64,000 nt of DNA from Trichoplax sp. H2 (taxonomy: Eukaryota > Placozoa > Uniplacotomia > Trichoplacea): assembly GCA_003344405.1 (NCBI GenBank), contig NOWV01000010.1:868001-932000 (forward strand), written 5' to 3'. Each line of letters starts with the position of its first letter. The stretch's first letter is position 1. The position numbers were made by a program, and so were the translations under genes. Positions 1-13,019 of the stretch are shown piece by piece. Under the pieces are notes generated by a model that was not told where the DNA came from, ran no database searches, and saw only the letters and a program-made list of their open reading frames with translations.

Positions 1-1322
1 ATCAACTGGCTGATTTTATCAAAGGTCGTTATTTTGTGTGTTGTACCATGAGCGGACTTGTGTAAAATTATACACCTTGAGTAATATATTTTTTCTTTGA
101 AATATAGTGGAATCTAGTGTCGCTGATTTACGATGGATTTTTAGTTTAATTGAAAAAGATCCCGTTCCGTTTATGAGGTATATTGCTCTGTTACTGTATT
201 TGTTATATTTTGTATACCAGTTCTCTCAATGTATGAGTTATCCGTACCATTACAGGCATTATGCATTGCAAGCCATCATCAGGAGTGCACCATTTTCAAA
301 TTTGAAAAGGACTACCTCTGCTTTAAATAATATTGAATTAGTAGAGCGATTATGGACTCTTATTGGGTAAAGTGACTACCTGTACCTTTTCTTCAACTTA
401 CACTTTTCCTTTTTCGTTGCTGATATTCATGGTATCTGAAATAAAGTGCATTTGTACTGAAATATTAAATTGTTCTATTTTTCTTCAAGCTTTGATACCA
501 AACATGACTGCAGGCTGCGATGTGATGCTATGGAGCTCTATACTGAATTATATGGTAGATCGACCCCAGATTGTATACCACCTATACTAAATAGTGTAAG
601 TTTAAGACAATTCGAATCCTTACAATAATATAATCCATCTCATTCGTGAACTTGTTCTATTATTGCAGCCTGGTGTCGTTATTGATTTGCAGAGAAGAAC
701 ATCTCGTCCTAGTATATCTCCATCCATGGTATAATACTGTACTATAGCTGTAATATATATTAAGTAATGGTGTAGATATAAAAGTGCACCTGCATAGGCG
801 TAAAATGTATCCGATTTGCTATAATCATGGAATGTTAACATTTTTTCTTCGATAGTCGTTTGATGACATATCATTTAAAGTATCTAAGCCATCAACACCG
901 CAAGCTGTAGCAAGTACGTCTCTGCTTAGACGATTACCATGGTTACTTTGACCAGCTACTGAATTTAATATTTTACTCTTCTATACCTATAGCACCAATA
1001 GGTCTTAACAGCGATGATGACGGAAGTAGTGTCGTATCCGGACAAGATGCATTGAAAGTAACAATTAAGGTAGGAATGATGCTTCTGGGTAATCACTACA
1101 TTAAAGTTTACTCTACTGATTTAGCATGACAAAGTCGATAACATATACTTCTATACCTAGCTGGGAGATAACACTTTTTCCGGAACAAGCATTGCGACCG
1201 AAAATATTAATCCTATTGGTAAACGACCAAGTTCGGATGATGTTAAAAGCCATAAGAAACATAAGCATAAACACAAAAAAAGTAGCAAACAATCGTCGCC
1301 ATTTTCCAATCCACAACACTGA
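1..1322 (+). CDS. TAF2: TFIID subunit 2 (TAF2), C-terminal part, 5' truncated by window edge
   Basis: TAF2 is the aminopeptidase-like TFIID subunit that recognises the Initiator and docks other TAFs in the nucleus. Phase-consistent exons are 1-24, 108-177, 256-366, 514-595, 669-728, 856-913, 993-1069 and 1161-1322, giving about 213 residues. The second and third exons read ADLRWIFSLIEKDPVPF followed by an LVERLW segment, which match the end of the HEAT-repeat part of animal TAF2 (human DLRWIYELLESDPVPY as I remember it). The fourth gives LRCDAMELYTELYG. The last exon ends in a basic Lys/His tract (KSHKKHKHKHKK, then Ser-rich, stop), the hallmark tail of TAF2. The linker between is shorter than in vertebrates. 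The join between the exons ending at 366 and starting at 514 is the least certain. The gene converges on BPNT2. Confidence 0.88.
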
Positions 1323-1488
1323 AAATGGAGTACGAAATTTTTATTTTGTATATTCAAACGAAGCCATGACTTTTTGACTAGAATATTGTCATTAAGTAGG
1401 CAATCGTAAACATCGATTTAAGAACAAGATTAATTAATGTACAATTATTGATATACAGAATCTACATCACCGAAATTTGTTGATATTA

Positions 1489-1494
1489 AATAAA
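1489..1494 (+). promoter_or_regulatory. Putative polyadenylation signal for TAF2
   Basis: An AATAAA hexamer lies about 170 bases after the TAF2 stop, within an A/T-rich run that contains a second overlapping copy. The stretch 1323-2009 between the convergent TAF2 and BPNT2 stops holds no other recognisable feature and is probably the two 3' UTRs. Confidence 0.5.
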
Positions 1495-2009
1495 TAAATT
1501 ATAAATATGTACTAATATTATCCTTGAAATCAGCTGTATGCCAGATTTTAAATGTGAATTGTATTGAGATAGGATAAGCAAGTATGGTCACGAGAATAGT
1601 ATCTTTGTTCCGCGTTGTAGAACCTGTTATTCTAATAATATATATTATACAATATGTGAATTTAATAAAGTGAAAATCCGAACAAGAACTTAAATGTAGC
1701 TATATCTGATGACATAGTTTGTGCACTTCGGTAAACAAAGTGATAGATCGTCATACGAGAGTAAGAATAACACTGCCGGATTTTGCATAAGTATGCTTTC
1801 GATATTTATATTTTAATAACGTAATGGGGAACAATAACTCATCAAGTACAGGAATACATATAAATTCAATAGGAATGATTACACATTTATCAATTTTAAT
1901 TGCCTATCTGCGGAAGTATTCCTGTTATAGCAATATGATATTGTAGGATTCTAGAAATAGAATTACGTGGGTGGCAGGTGCAAATCGGATACTGATATAA
2001 TAATGGTGG

Positions 2010-5000
2010 CTAAACAAGATCGAGTAGTCTTCCAGAAGCTGAGACAAATTTTTCATGGCTGTATTCGTTGATTGGTAATGATGCGACGATGCCACCATCG
2101 TGAACAGGAGTGTCAGCTTGGCTATAATCAATTTGGTTGCCACTAAAAGAAGTCATTTTACCACCTAAAGACCTTAAAATGGCATTACCTGCACAAATAT
2201 CCCATTTTTTAATTTTAGTTGAATGGATATATAAATCAGCAATATTCTTTGCGATTGATAAGGTTTTATAACCAGCGCCGCCAGCGGGAGTAATACGAAC
2301 GTCTTGACCAAATGTTGTTTTGATAATCGTATTTACTTTACCTGAAAGTAGAAGATAAAAGTACGTGTGTATTCGGTTAATGTTAAATAGATTTAGTTGT
2401 ACTGTATTCTTATTCAAGGGTAAATAATCTACGTTTGTCTCCATATAACAAGATACAACATTAAATGTACTAGTTAGCTATTATAGTCAGTTTTCATACC
2501 AGCATGTGATCGTGACACCGTTACGTCTAGTGGCGTTGATTTCCTTCCCAATTTAGCGTAACTGATTAGATCTTTTGACCGACCGTGCCCAATCCAAGCC
2601 CAAACCGTATTTGATGTGAACGGATTATATATGACGCCAATAACAGGCTTCCCCTTGATGGCAACACAAACCATGACTGTTACAAATTGATGTAAATGTT
2701 CTATTGCCCAAGATTGGATTTATCAGCCATGGCATAAACAGAAGATTCGAATAGGAATAATAACGGAGTTAGCACAATGCAACTTATGGAAAAAACTGAT
2801 AATCATCATTTACAGCATATACATTTACTATTGTACAGTATTGTCTAATAAAGCAAACTTTATTGTTAATATTATTTTAGCAGATTCAGTCCGTATACTA
2901 TAGATGAGTGTATGCTGTAGTTAAAAAATGTATAAAAAATTATTGACCAATAGGTGGTAAGTTGAAACTTTCTAGATTTTAGCTTACGTTTACCTATATA
3001 TTCATGAGTCGCATCTAAAGGATCAACCCATACTGTAACTAAATCTTTAGGCACCGCAAGAAACTGACTAGACAGATGAGCTAACTCAGGCCTATTCAAA
3101 TTGGGATACTGAATTGAGTTAATTTTTTTAGCCAGTACTTTTGAGTCAAGTTGTTCTTCCGACACCACGCGTAATGAAGGCCAAACTATAGTTACGAAAG
3201 AATATCAGATAGTTATATTAAACCGTTATAAGAGCTGATCATTGCGAATATTTGATGCACTTAGGTTTAAGAAATACGATGATGGCAAATGAGGCCCAAA
3301 ACGGACAATATTATAAAATGGAAGCATGAAAAGCGTTAAAAACTACTCGTAATTACCCTGTATTTGTACAATAAAGAATGAAAGTAGATAATAGAAATAT
3401 CAAAGTGAATTTACTCATATATCTAATCATAAAATAGAAACAATTAAAAAGATCTAATTTTTGATTTTTACAGTATTCTAAACGTTCATATCAATTACTA
3501 TAGTAGCGAACAAACTTTTCGCTAGCCATAGGCTGATATAGAAAACATTAGGGTTATGCTACCAGTAGCACTGTAAGAGTGAGAATCTGACGGTCGTTCA
3601 ATACCTAATTCAAAGATACTAACTGATATTATTTACGTATTTATATGTTAGAATACTTTCATGAAAATGTTATTATAATTTTGAAAAAGCTAAAATATTA
3701 ATATTGAATATGCTATGGTTATGATGCCTGTGGTACAGGTAGCGTCAAAATCGAGCTGTAATTAAATATCAAATTCGAAGGTAATAACCGACGTTGTTTG
3801 CTTAATTATTAATTTTTCATGCATTAAAAATACTTTAATAGTTTTAATAAACGTTGTTCTAATTTCTTGAGTATCTATAATGAGAGGATTCGTCGTTAAT
3901 CGAATATCACTATTATGCTATAGTTCAACAGAACTATGCATTCTATATAGCTGAAAGCTTGCTTCGTGTTAGATAAATAGATTGATAAAATAGATCTATT
4001 CTTCGTATAGAAACAAGTGTACTACGTACAGTATCTTTGTAGGACTGGAAAATTATGGCTATTGATGATTGCTTGATTTGTCTACCAAAGTATTAACTGT
4101 AAATTATCTTTAACTCGTACGTATGATAACTTGAATGCTACTATAAAACTTAGTCAATATAGGGGTACAGTCGAAAGTCGAAAGCTATACGTATTCTAGT
4201 TATGATAACAATTAATTGATAGTGTATTAGTGCACTCCTTACAAAGTTGGCTACAGTAGAGTTAATGTAGTCACAAGGTAGTAGTGCTCAATAAACCTTA
4301 CTACTTTTAAAGTAATATTTGAATGGTAGTTGTGATTCTTATTCAGGCAACTGCGCTGTAGATATCGTACATTAATTTTATAGTCATGTACAGTACGTCC
4401 ACAGAGTTCTTTACATTTCCTTATAGAAAGTCTATCCATACCTTTGAATATCAATAACAAACTAAGTTAATACTGCTAATACAGACTGTTCACATGGCGA
4501 TAAGAACGACGTCGTTAATGTTAGTATATTAATTGTATACCATTAGCCGATCCCACACATTTAGTGAAAAGACTAACTTTGACATTGCTAAGCTACGAGT
4601 TGAGTCATTGTCAATGAATCACATTTTTGTTCTAATTCGGTAGATATAATTTTATACAACGTTGTAGATGTTCATCGGTATAAAATAGAGTGATGATGAA
4701 TGTGATTTTCCGCTATGACATTTATTTTCATTTCATTTTAACCCGATTAGATTACTGTATTGTTGGTGTGCAGCTTCCTTTTCAAAACTACTAGTATCGT
4801 GGCGCTACAGCTATCCATGATAATGTATCAAGTTTGATATTACTCTTATTATTACACTACAGTTCAAATCAATCAGAATATACCCTTTTTGAGGCCAGCG
4901 ACAATCTCTTGATTGGATCGTAGATCAGCATTCGTAACGACAGATTGATTGAGTTGGGTAACACTATTTTGTAGATAGATTTGGCGAACAGCTTGACCAC

Positions 5001-5286
5001 CACGTTGGGCCACTTCAATGGAAGCGGATAATAGCTCACTAATTTCAATTAAATGATCTAATTTAACGAAAGGTTTATGCTCGGGTAATGGTTCTTCGTA
5101 CTCTAATAGAAACCAAGAACGATTGATATAAATGTATTGATAAAGGAAACCGCTTATAATGGTTGAAACGATCAAGATGAGTAAAAGAGCTTGCCACCGT
5201 TTTAAACTGGCTAACCATGATCGAAATCGAAATAGCTGTTGCAAGATTCTTCTCTTCCAATCGATAGTTTGAAAAATAATTTGCAT
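2010..5286 (-). CDS. BPNT2: Golgi-resident PAP phosphatase (BPNT2/IMPAD1, gPAPP)
   Basis: This enzyme hydrolyses 3'-phosphoadenosine 5'-phosphate, the by-product of sulfotransferases, to AMP in the Golgi lumen. Four exons in phase, 5286-4884, 3185-2994, 2700-2500 and 2341-2010, give 375 residues (human about 359). Residues 33-54 form one hydrophobic segment after a basic N-terminus, fitting a type II membrane anchor. The lithium-sensitive phosphatase signature is visible: SEE at 143-145, DPLDAT at 189-194 and WDICAGNA at 312-319, so the metal ligands look intact. The C-terminal part reads TPAGGAGYK and IKKWDICAGNAIL as in animal gPAPP. The ATG at 5286 was chosen because the reading frame upstream of it contains no other ATG. 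Intron 1 (3186-4883, about 1.7 kb) contains no recognisable feature. The gene is divergent from DLGAP5. Confidence 0.92.
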
Positions 5287-7353
5287 GTTTACTGGTGTTA
5301 TTCTGTAGACATTCCCTTGTATTCTTAAGCTATATGTATTATTGATGCATGGATGGTAGAGAATTGTGTCACAGCTGAATGAAAACAAGCAAGTTTTGGA
5401 GTTGTTGGCCTGCCTTCAACTCGCTCCTTGCTTCTCCATGTAGTCACTTCGTCCTCTAGTCAAATATAGCATTATTCTCTAGTACAATTCCAACTGAAAT
5501 GAACTCTTGACTATTATCGTATTAATCGATCCAATAGCACAACTATCGCAACATGCCTATGGTCGTATCCATAAAGGTTAGAAAAGGAAAAAATCAGGTT
5601 GGTTGCTTTCCAGTATTGCAATATTCATTTACTACTTGACAGACCGGCTAAAATGGCTATCAACAACTTTGTCGCCAATCTTTTCCCTTGGATTATACTA
5701 GAGTTCCTTCTTGACCAGACTGGACATTGGACAGTGGACACTTGATTCGGACGGTCGGACATCTTCTTCTAAAGGTTTCTATTGGTGCTGTACAATATGT
5801 AGTCTGTACGAAACGTCTTGCCTAAGCAGATGCTGGATTTTGTCGCTCGCTTTCTAGTACTATTACTACATAAGTTCTGCTTGGAAGCAGTTCTACTGTA
5901 TAACGTCATTAATGCTTTTGAATTCATGGTACTGTAGTGATTAAGAAAAATAGACACACAAGATCCATTCTTACTCTACTGTAATAAATGATTTCAACAT
6001 GATCGGGGTCTTCCTTGTTCTAGTAGAGTCTGGCCGTCCGAAGAGTATCCTTTCTTGTCCGTCCGGTCGTGGTTTGAATCAGTAACAGAGACACGCTATA
6101 GTGTACTGACCATCCATCATTCAATATCATCAGGGTCTTCCTTGTCCTAGTAGAGTCTGGCCGTCCGAAGAGTATCCTTTCTTGTCTGTCCGATCGTGCT
6201 TTGAATCAGTGACAGAGACACACTATAGTGTACTGACCATCCATCATTCAATATTATCGGGGTCTTCCTTGTTCTAGTAGAGTCTGGCCGTCCGAAGAGT
6301 ATCCTTTCTTGTCCGTCCGATCGTGGTTTGAATCAGTGACAGAGATACGATGTAGTGTACTGACCATCCATCATTCAAAATCATCGGGGTCTTCCTTGTT
6401 TTAGTAGAGTCTGGCCGTCCGAAGAGTGTCCTTTCACCTACGGTGGCCCAGAACTGTCATGGGGCACTCGGTCACTGGCTGGACAATACAGTCCAGTACG
6501 GTACGGTACGGCACTGAGATCGTTCTTCAGTTATTCATCTCAATGCACCAATCAAAAGTTAGCTCCAATGGAATCAGCCAATTAGCAGCATCGGGGATAA
6601 TTTAAATTTTAAAGCGATCCAACCCGTAACAGATCGAGAATATGACGGTATCCGCTATGAGTGGAGACCCTATTTGATACAGTAGACTAGATAAAAAGCT
6701 CGTGTATGCGACATGACTCTATCGCTGACACTCATGATTCCTGGCTATACCTGTGTTGCAAGTGCTCTCAACAGTCCATAGTATTCCATATAACCTACTT
6801 TACCCATCAGCCGCTACTTAAAAGCCTTTGCAATCCACTCCAACTTAATATTGACTAGGTCATCTTGGTCGGCTTAATCACCCCATTTCTTCCTCTAAAG
6901 TTCAGGAATTAACCTTCTGACTTTCTTGATCAGGTTGTAAACGATTACCAAGAGCAGTAGCAGGCGTTCAATCCTTTCCACTTGAATTACAGGTAAAAAA
7001 ATGGAATAATGATCGTAGGTCAAGTGTGGTAGTCATGGCGATATCAGTCGATTTACTTGTCAAACATTTGAATAATATGATAGCGACGATTCCATTAGTT
7101 AAACTACCATCATGGAGAAGAAATGAACAAAATAGGATTCTAAAATATTCTGTTGTCATAGAAAAGTATTCAGTATCACAGCATAAGACGAGTAATCAAT
7201 GAATACTTCATTTGTTGTACTGTATACCTTTCTCAAAATCATGATTGGAAGGGAAGAAAGAGATCATTGACCAAGCTTGCTCTTCCATCTTCAACCTTGC
7301 ATTCTATTGCAAATTAATCCATTGCTTATCTTGTTTTCTTATAGTGAGACAAA
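5287..7353. other. Intergenic region between divergent BPNT2 and DLGAP5
   Basis: About 2 kb separate two divergently transcribed genes, so both promoters should lie here. It contains a 127-bp tandem repeat (separate entry), a GGTAC-rich patch near 6495-6515 and several GGAC/GTCC-rich stretches (about 5715-5760). A splice-acceptor-like TTCTTATAG at about 7335-7343, just before the DLGAP5 ATG, suggests a 5' UTR exon further upstream. No convincing coding exon was found. Confidence 0.5.
5998..6435. repeat. Tandem repeat, 127-bp unit, about 3.4 copies
   Basis: The phrase GGGGTCTTCCTTGT or a close variant recurs at about 6005, 6132, 6259 and 6386, an exact 127-base period. Each unit continues with TAGAGTCTGGCCGTCCGAAG, a TTTCTTGTC(C/T)GTCC block, TGAATCAGT and CTGACCATCCATCATTC. 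The fourth copy breaks off after about 50 bases. Copies differ at only a few positions, so the array is young compared with the decayed arrays further along. It is unusually GC-rich for this window. No long reading frame runs through it. Confidence 0.9.
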
Positions 7354-10300
7354 ATGAACGTGGAGAATTGTCCTAGGACGAACAACAATCGTTTAGCTGC
7401 TTATAAATCCAAAGCTAGTAAGGTTGATCGATCAGAAAAGGCAGCCATTGATCGCAAGAATCAACGTCACAAGTTATTAGATCAACGACGTCCTTTTATG
7501 CGAGTCGATGGCAACAAAGCACAAGATCAGGTTATGTGCGAAAAGAAGAAAAATCACGATAATGGTATAGCTCTATGAATAAGCTATTATCAAATTAGAA
7601 AATTATCATCGTATGATAACTGTATAGTCAAGCAGATAGACACACTTACATACTGTACACATGTATACTGGTACACAGTAATGGGATAGGCATATAACGT
7701 TGATGTAGACAACAGTCTCAACTTTTACCAATTTAGCTTTACCTCGAAATTTATAATACAATCACATCCTATTATTGACAGTCCTCAAATATCTTACTTA
7801 ATAAATTGATAAGGTACATAGAGTAAACGCAATGATAGACATACCTAGCGAATTGTCCATACTGGAGTACATGTACGTATACTATACAGTGCACTCTACT
7901 TTGCATGATTCAGTAAAAATAAATGCTTCATATTAAGTTTACTAATCATTCTCGGAAACAGAACTGTGTATACTTTCCACAAAATTCATAATACAACTAT
8001 TTATAAATTTACGGTATCGGAAATGTTTTTTCATGCAATGATAACCATTATAAAATTAAATACTTTAAATTACACATACACAAAGCAGTAAATCGTCATA
8101 ACCTTTCATCATAGTCTTGTTAGACTATAGAGAAATAACATGAATGGATGAACAGTTGTCAATTTATCTGTTATAGTGACAGAAATCGAGAATATTGAGG
8201 CAAGTAAATTTCGTCGACAACAACTACTTAAATGGAAAGAGAAAAAAGAACAGGAAAAGAAAAAGCAGCTACGTGAACTATCCAGAAAAAAACCATTTGT
8301 TGTACCTGTTGCATTAAATTACATCCGTCCAAAATATGTATCAGAAAGTAAGTGAATGACACATGAAATAGTACCAATATTCAGTAGATAGATGATTTAA
8401 TCATATATAATTCATCATCTTTGAAAGCATTTCATATGTGCGTCTTACTAAACCAGTATGCCAATAAACTTATTTTTTGCAATATACTGTACAGTAAACT
8501 CTACAATTATCAAGAATAAGCATACCTATTAATGCTTTACAAATCTAACTAAACCCGCTACAATATACTATACACTATAATCTCATTTAGCTAGGCCTAC
8601 AACAACAATATTCATTCTCATTTTCTATTATATTATTAGATGACGGAAATAAAATTTCCCAAGTAAATCACAACATATTCCAAAGTAAAATGAAATCCTC
8701 AACGAAAGAAAATGCAGATAAGCCTAGACGTATTACTAGGTCTAAAAGTAAAGCGATAGCAAGTAAAGCGACGACAAGTAAAGTGACGACAAAAACTGAT
8801 CAAGCCATGAAGAAAGTTGCAAATAAAAAACCCACTGCTCCTACTGTTAAAAATTTACGTAACAGAAAGATTGTTATACCGGGAAGTAAACCGAAAGAAC
8901 AGGATCCATCTATAAAACAACCTACTAAAACTCATCAACCAAATAAGGTTCTAATGATGATTGCTAATATTTTTATGATTGAATAATAATTTCTACTCCT
9001 GTGTTTCCCCCTCTTAACCCAGTCATTAATAATAGTTATTACTACCTATAGTTATAAGATAATAGGTAAAAATATCCAACTCTCTTTCTCTATATATCAG
9101 ATCATTTAATTATATGTATTTGAATTATTCGTACAGGTTCCTCAATTAGCGCCAAATAATTTTACCTTTCAACCACTCAATCTTAAGCTGCCCGATTTGC
9201 AGCCCTTTCAACCACTTTCACCAAATACGGCTGCAAGCTTCTTAGATCCATCTCCTGCACTACTAGCAAGCCCTACTCTGCTTAACAAGATGACTTTACC
9301 GACAGCTAGAGAGATTGGAATTAGTTTCTCTTCAGGTGGGATGATATTATCTTAATATTCAATAAAAATGCCTTCGTGTAGATCGTGGCTATTCAAATGC
9401 GAAGTAACTTCCTTGTTGCATAGAAGACATATTCACCCAAGAGATAAAATTTTGATCTAACTGTAACATTCCTATTTATAGATATAACGCGTAATGGCTC
9501 CAATGATAAAATGGCTGCTTCATCGCAAGAAGGTAATGATGGATAATAATAATAATTACGAAATCTACTCTCTAACATATAGTGACTAGAGCATCCATTT
9601 TGCACAACACCGTATACCATAAACTCTTATAGTACTACCTATGACTGAAGCTGTAATACGGTCTACACTATTACAATCTGGCTAATATAATTGAAGGTAT
9701 GGATATTGATATAATTTGCTATAGATTCAACCAATAATCAATCCAGTCAAGATACTATTTTAACACCACAAAAAGCACTGGATTTCTCCGCATGCGACGG
9801 TGAAAATCGTTTCCGTCGAAATGTTAATGCAGAGACACAACGATTAAACGATCTTTGTGATCATTGGAACCAGGTTAAAAGTGAATTAAATCTTGATGAC
9901 GAAGCCAGACTGGAAGACATCCGAGGGCAGATTGATAGTGCAGTAGGCCAAGCTCAATTACTTATAAACAAGAAATTTAAACAATTTCATCAATTGATAG
10001 ATAAGAGCTTACGAACTGAAACACCTCATAAAGCATTTGAATCGGATTTAGAAGGTTTTTGGGAAATGGTCTTTATTCAGGTAGAAAATTTAAATAATAA
10101 GTTTGGTGCTTTAAAAATTTTACAAGATTGTAATTGGGTCGATAATACGAAGCAAAAAACAAAAACTAAGAAAGGCAAAAAAGGGAATACAAAGAAGAAT
10201 AAGAAAACTCCAACACGTATTGCTAATAGCCGAAATAAATTAAGAGAATTTATAGCTGCTCAAAAACAAACTAAACCTTGTGAAAATGTTGAGGAACCTA

Positions 10301-11719
10301 TCTCACAAGGTAATGATCAGTCTGAAAATAATTTGGACAACAACAATATCAACAATGAGAATAATGAAAATAGAATGGTACTAAGATCAGTAACTAAAAA
10401 GATTCGATTTGCTGATGAGCTTCAATCTGGTAGAAACTTAATTATATCACCAACACCATCTAAACGACGAAGATCCTATCGGAAAACACCAGGTAGCAAT
10501 TCATCCAGAAGTTTTTCTATAACTCAAGAAACTTCAGAAAGTATGGAAGAGAATCAGGATGGTTCGCTGACAGATTCACCTTCTATAGTGCGATCTATAT
10601 TGAAGAAAACACCAGCAAACAAATCTACTGAGCTGTTAACTAAAGATGAAACAGCTATACCTTTAGAATCGCTAGCTGTAACTTTATTCACTGACGAAAA
10701 AGACGATATCGATCAAACTACAGATGCAATCAATGATATCTCGGACGGGCTACCCGAAGATTATTTTCAGCCAGCTAAGGCTGAAAATACTGATTCTTTA
10801 TCACCTCAATTAATAGATTTAAGTAATGGCATTGTATTACCGTTTGATACAATTAAACCTACTCAAATGGATAATAACTTAGAGGAATCCAGTGATGGTC
10901 TATTATTTAACGCATTTGGAGGCATTATGAATGGAAGCAGCAAAAGGAATAGTTACTACAAACAGATTGACGTAGATCTATTACAATTTTCGCCTGCTGT
11001 CACTCCAAGAAAATCAACTACCCCAAGAAAATCTCCGTGGCATCGAAGTTGTAAGCGTAATGCTATATTATAATATAAGCTATTTCAATAAATATAAGAT
11101 TTGTAGGTATTCTACTTACCATACCGTTCAATTAAATAACGTGTTTCACAAGTTCTTCATAGTGTATGCATATGTATATGTCCGTAGTATTGATAATTGA
11201 TGTTTATAAAATAACAGAATGTTTTTGATATCATGGTTAATATCATATTATTTTATAGCATCCAAGAATAAAGTAGAAGGTTCATTAGTGAAGCGTTATG
11301 CCTCTATCACGCCAAAGAAAGAAATGAAGTAAGTGTATCTAGTGTCAACTGATTGCCTGCTTACTTATTTATTTGCATTTCACGCTACTGAACTTCAGTA
11401 CCTTATAATACATTGAAGTTATTAATTTAGCAAGAATACACATTTAGATGTTAAATTTATGGTTATATTGATATAGCTTACTTAACTATGCAAAATATAC
11501 TTAATTTTTATTTAGGTAACTAGCATTTAATGTTTCATATTCATTTTTAGAGTTGAATTAGGTACCGATATCATCTTTACCCCTGTTATCCGATCTAAAA
11601 GGAATGAAAAGTCTGGTAGAAGAAGTGTTTCACAAATTGTAGTTGAAAAATTGCACGAATTACCAGAAGACATGGACTTTGGCATCCAAAGTAACAAGCA
11701 TTTAATTGACCTAAATTAG
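7354..11719 (+). CDS. DLGAP5: DLGAP5/HURP-like mitotic spindle protein (GKAP domain)
   Basis: HURP binds microtubules near kinetochores and stabilises kinetochore fibres under Ran and Aurora A control. Eight exons join in phase: 7354-7564, 8177-8347, 8640-8947, 9137-9335, 9482-9532, 9725-11050, 11259-11328 and 11551-11719, giving 834 residues (human HURP 846). The N-terminus is very basic, with a KWKEKKEQEKKKQLREL segment and an ITRSKSK motif as in HURP. The GKAP helical core lies at about residues 343-435, with ETQRLNDLCDHWNQV, AVGQAQLLINKKFKQF and DLEGFWEMVFIQVE as anchors. S/T-P sites such as SPTPSKRRR could be mitotic kinase targets. The overall order (basic N-terminus, FQPL/SP region, GKAP core, low-complexity tail) points to DLGAP5 rather than the synaptic DLGAP1-4. 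A splice acceptor just before the ATG suggests a 5' UTR intron. Confidence 0.9.
11087..11092 (+). promoter_or_regulatory. AATAAA in DLGAP5 intron 6, possible intronic polyadenylation
   Basis: If the donor at 11051 is not used, the frame runs seven codons into the intron to a TAA at 11071-11073, and an AATAAA follows 14 bases later. A transcript ending here would lack the last 79 residues encoded by exons 7 and 8. The hexamer is common in AT-rich DNA, so this is only suggestive. Confidence 0.3.
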
Positions 11720-13019
11720 ATCTGGGTCGCTATCCATAATACTCTTACGTGATATCATACTACCAATTTTTGGTAATAAGCGTAGTATAACATGTATATT
11801 CCTACAACAATTTTTACTGTAAAATTATAACAACACTGTCTTCGTACAAGTATTTATAATTATACCATCCAGTAGCCTTACGTCCCTGTTAAGTCTATAT
11901 AAAATTTAATTAATTATAATTACCTGATTGCTTCTCGTATTAGAGAGCTATACCTATTATACTGTTTTACCTTAGATTACAGTATGTTATCTTAATTTAT
12001 CAATATTCTTTCCTTATCATAGATTTTACTGTATACACTTTAAAATTATGCTTACTTTCCCATAGTGTAATTGCCATCTTAGAGATGTACCAAGTTTTTC
12101 TACAATTGTAAGTGATAACGTTTATCGATTTAGATGTTGGAACATAAATCTATTATGTTACACTTATAATTAATTAATAAGCTGATATAGACAAGTGCGT
12201 TTTAGCGATAAAACAGGCGATAAAGCTATAGATCGTTTACTGATGTAATTTATGAGATCTCTGTATATATGTATTCTTACTTAAGTAGTGAAGTTAATGC
12301 ACAAACTGATAAGACGTTACATCTATAGAAATAATGAAATAGACAAATCAAGGCTAAGATAGGGCCTATTCGAATAGAGAGATTTCATATACACCGTGTA
12401 CGACTGTATGTGTGTGTGTTAAATAAAAACCGGTTACTCTTGACTTAGTAAGAAATGCTTACTGCTTGTACGCGTATATATGTGTAGCACCATTTGCATA
12501 TCCAAAATACGTTGTAGTTCATTCTAAGTTAACAAAGCTGTTATGCTTTACTACATTTATGTTAAGATTCTTAATTAATAAATTCTGAATTTATAAAAGA
12601 CACTAAATTTCATGATGGGTATTGCTGTCACTGTTCTTAGCTTCATTTCATGAATAGACCTAAAGCAGCAGAATAATAAATTAAATTAACTACAAGCAGT
12701 AATCACTATATTGCGCTGCTGTTTTACAATATCATCATCATCGACTTAGCCGATCATATAGAGCAGTAAGTGGTCGCAAGAATTGATACTACAAGTTACT
12801 AGATTAATAACGCCCATTGATGTAAATTTACATTAGTCAAGCACAAGATAAACTTATAAGGGACAAGAATAATCAAAGCAATATTCGTAAGCTGTATATG
12901 GAATCATAAAATACGATAGCCCAACTATCGACCATTTTACTGATCGTTTAGTCCTAGCTTTACTATTGAAGCATCAGTATCGCATGGTGACTATCGAGTA
13001 GATACGCATGCATCACATT
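11720..13019. other. Non-coding stretch after DLGAP5
   Basis: This region includes the DLGAP5 3' UTR. It is AT-rich with frequent stops in all frames. I see no gene, RNA gene or repeat that I can support here. Confidence 0.5.

Noticed and set aside
1113-1377. Overlapping frames on both strands over the TAF2 last exon
   Set aside because: The acceptor at 1160 and the Lys/His-rich TAF2 tail explain this stretch in a different frame.
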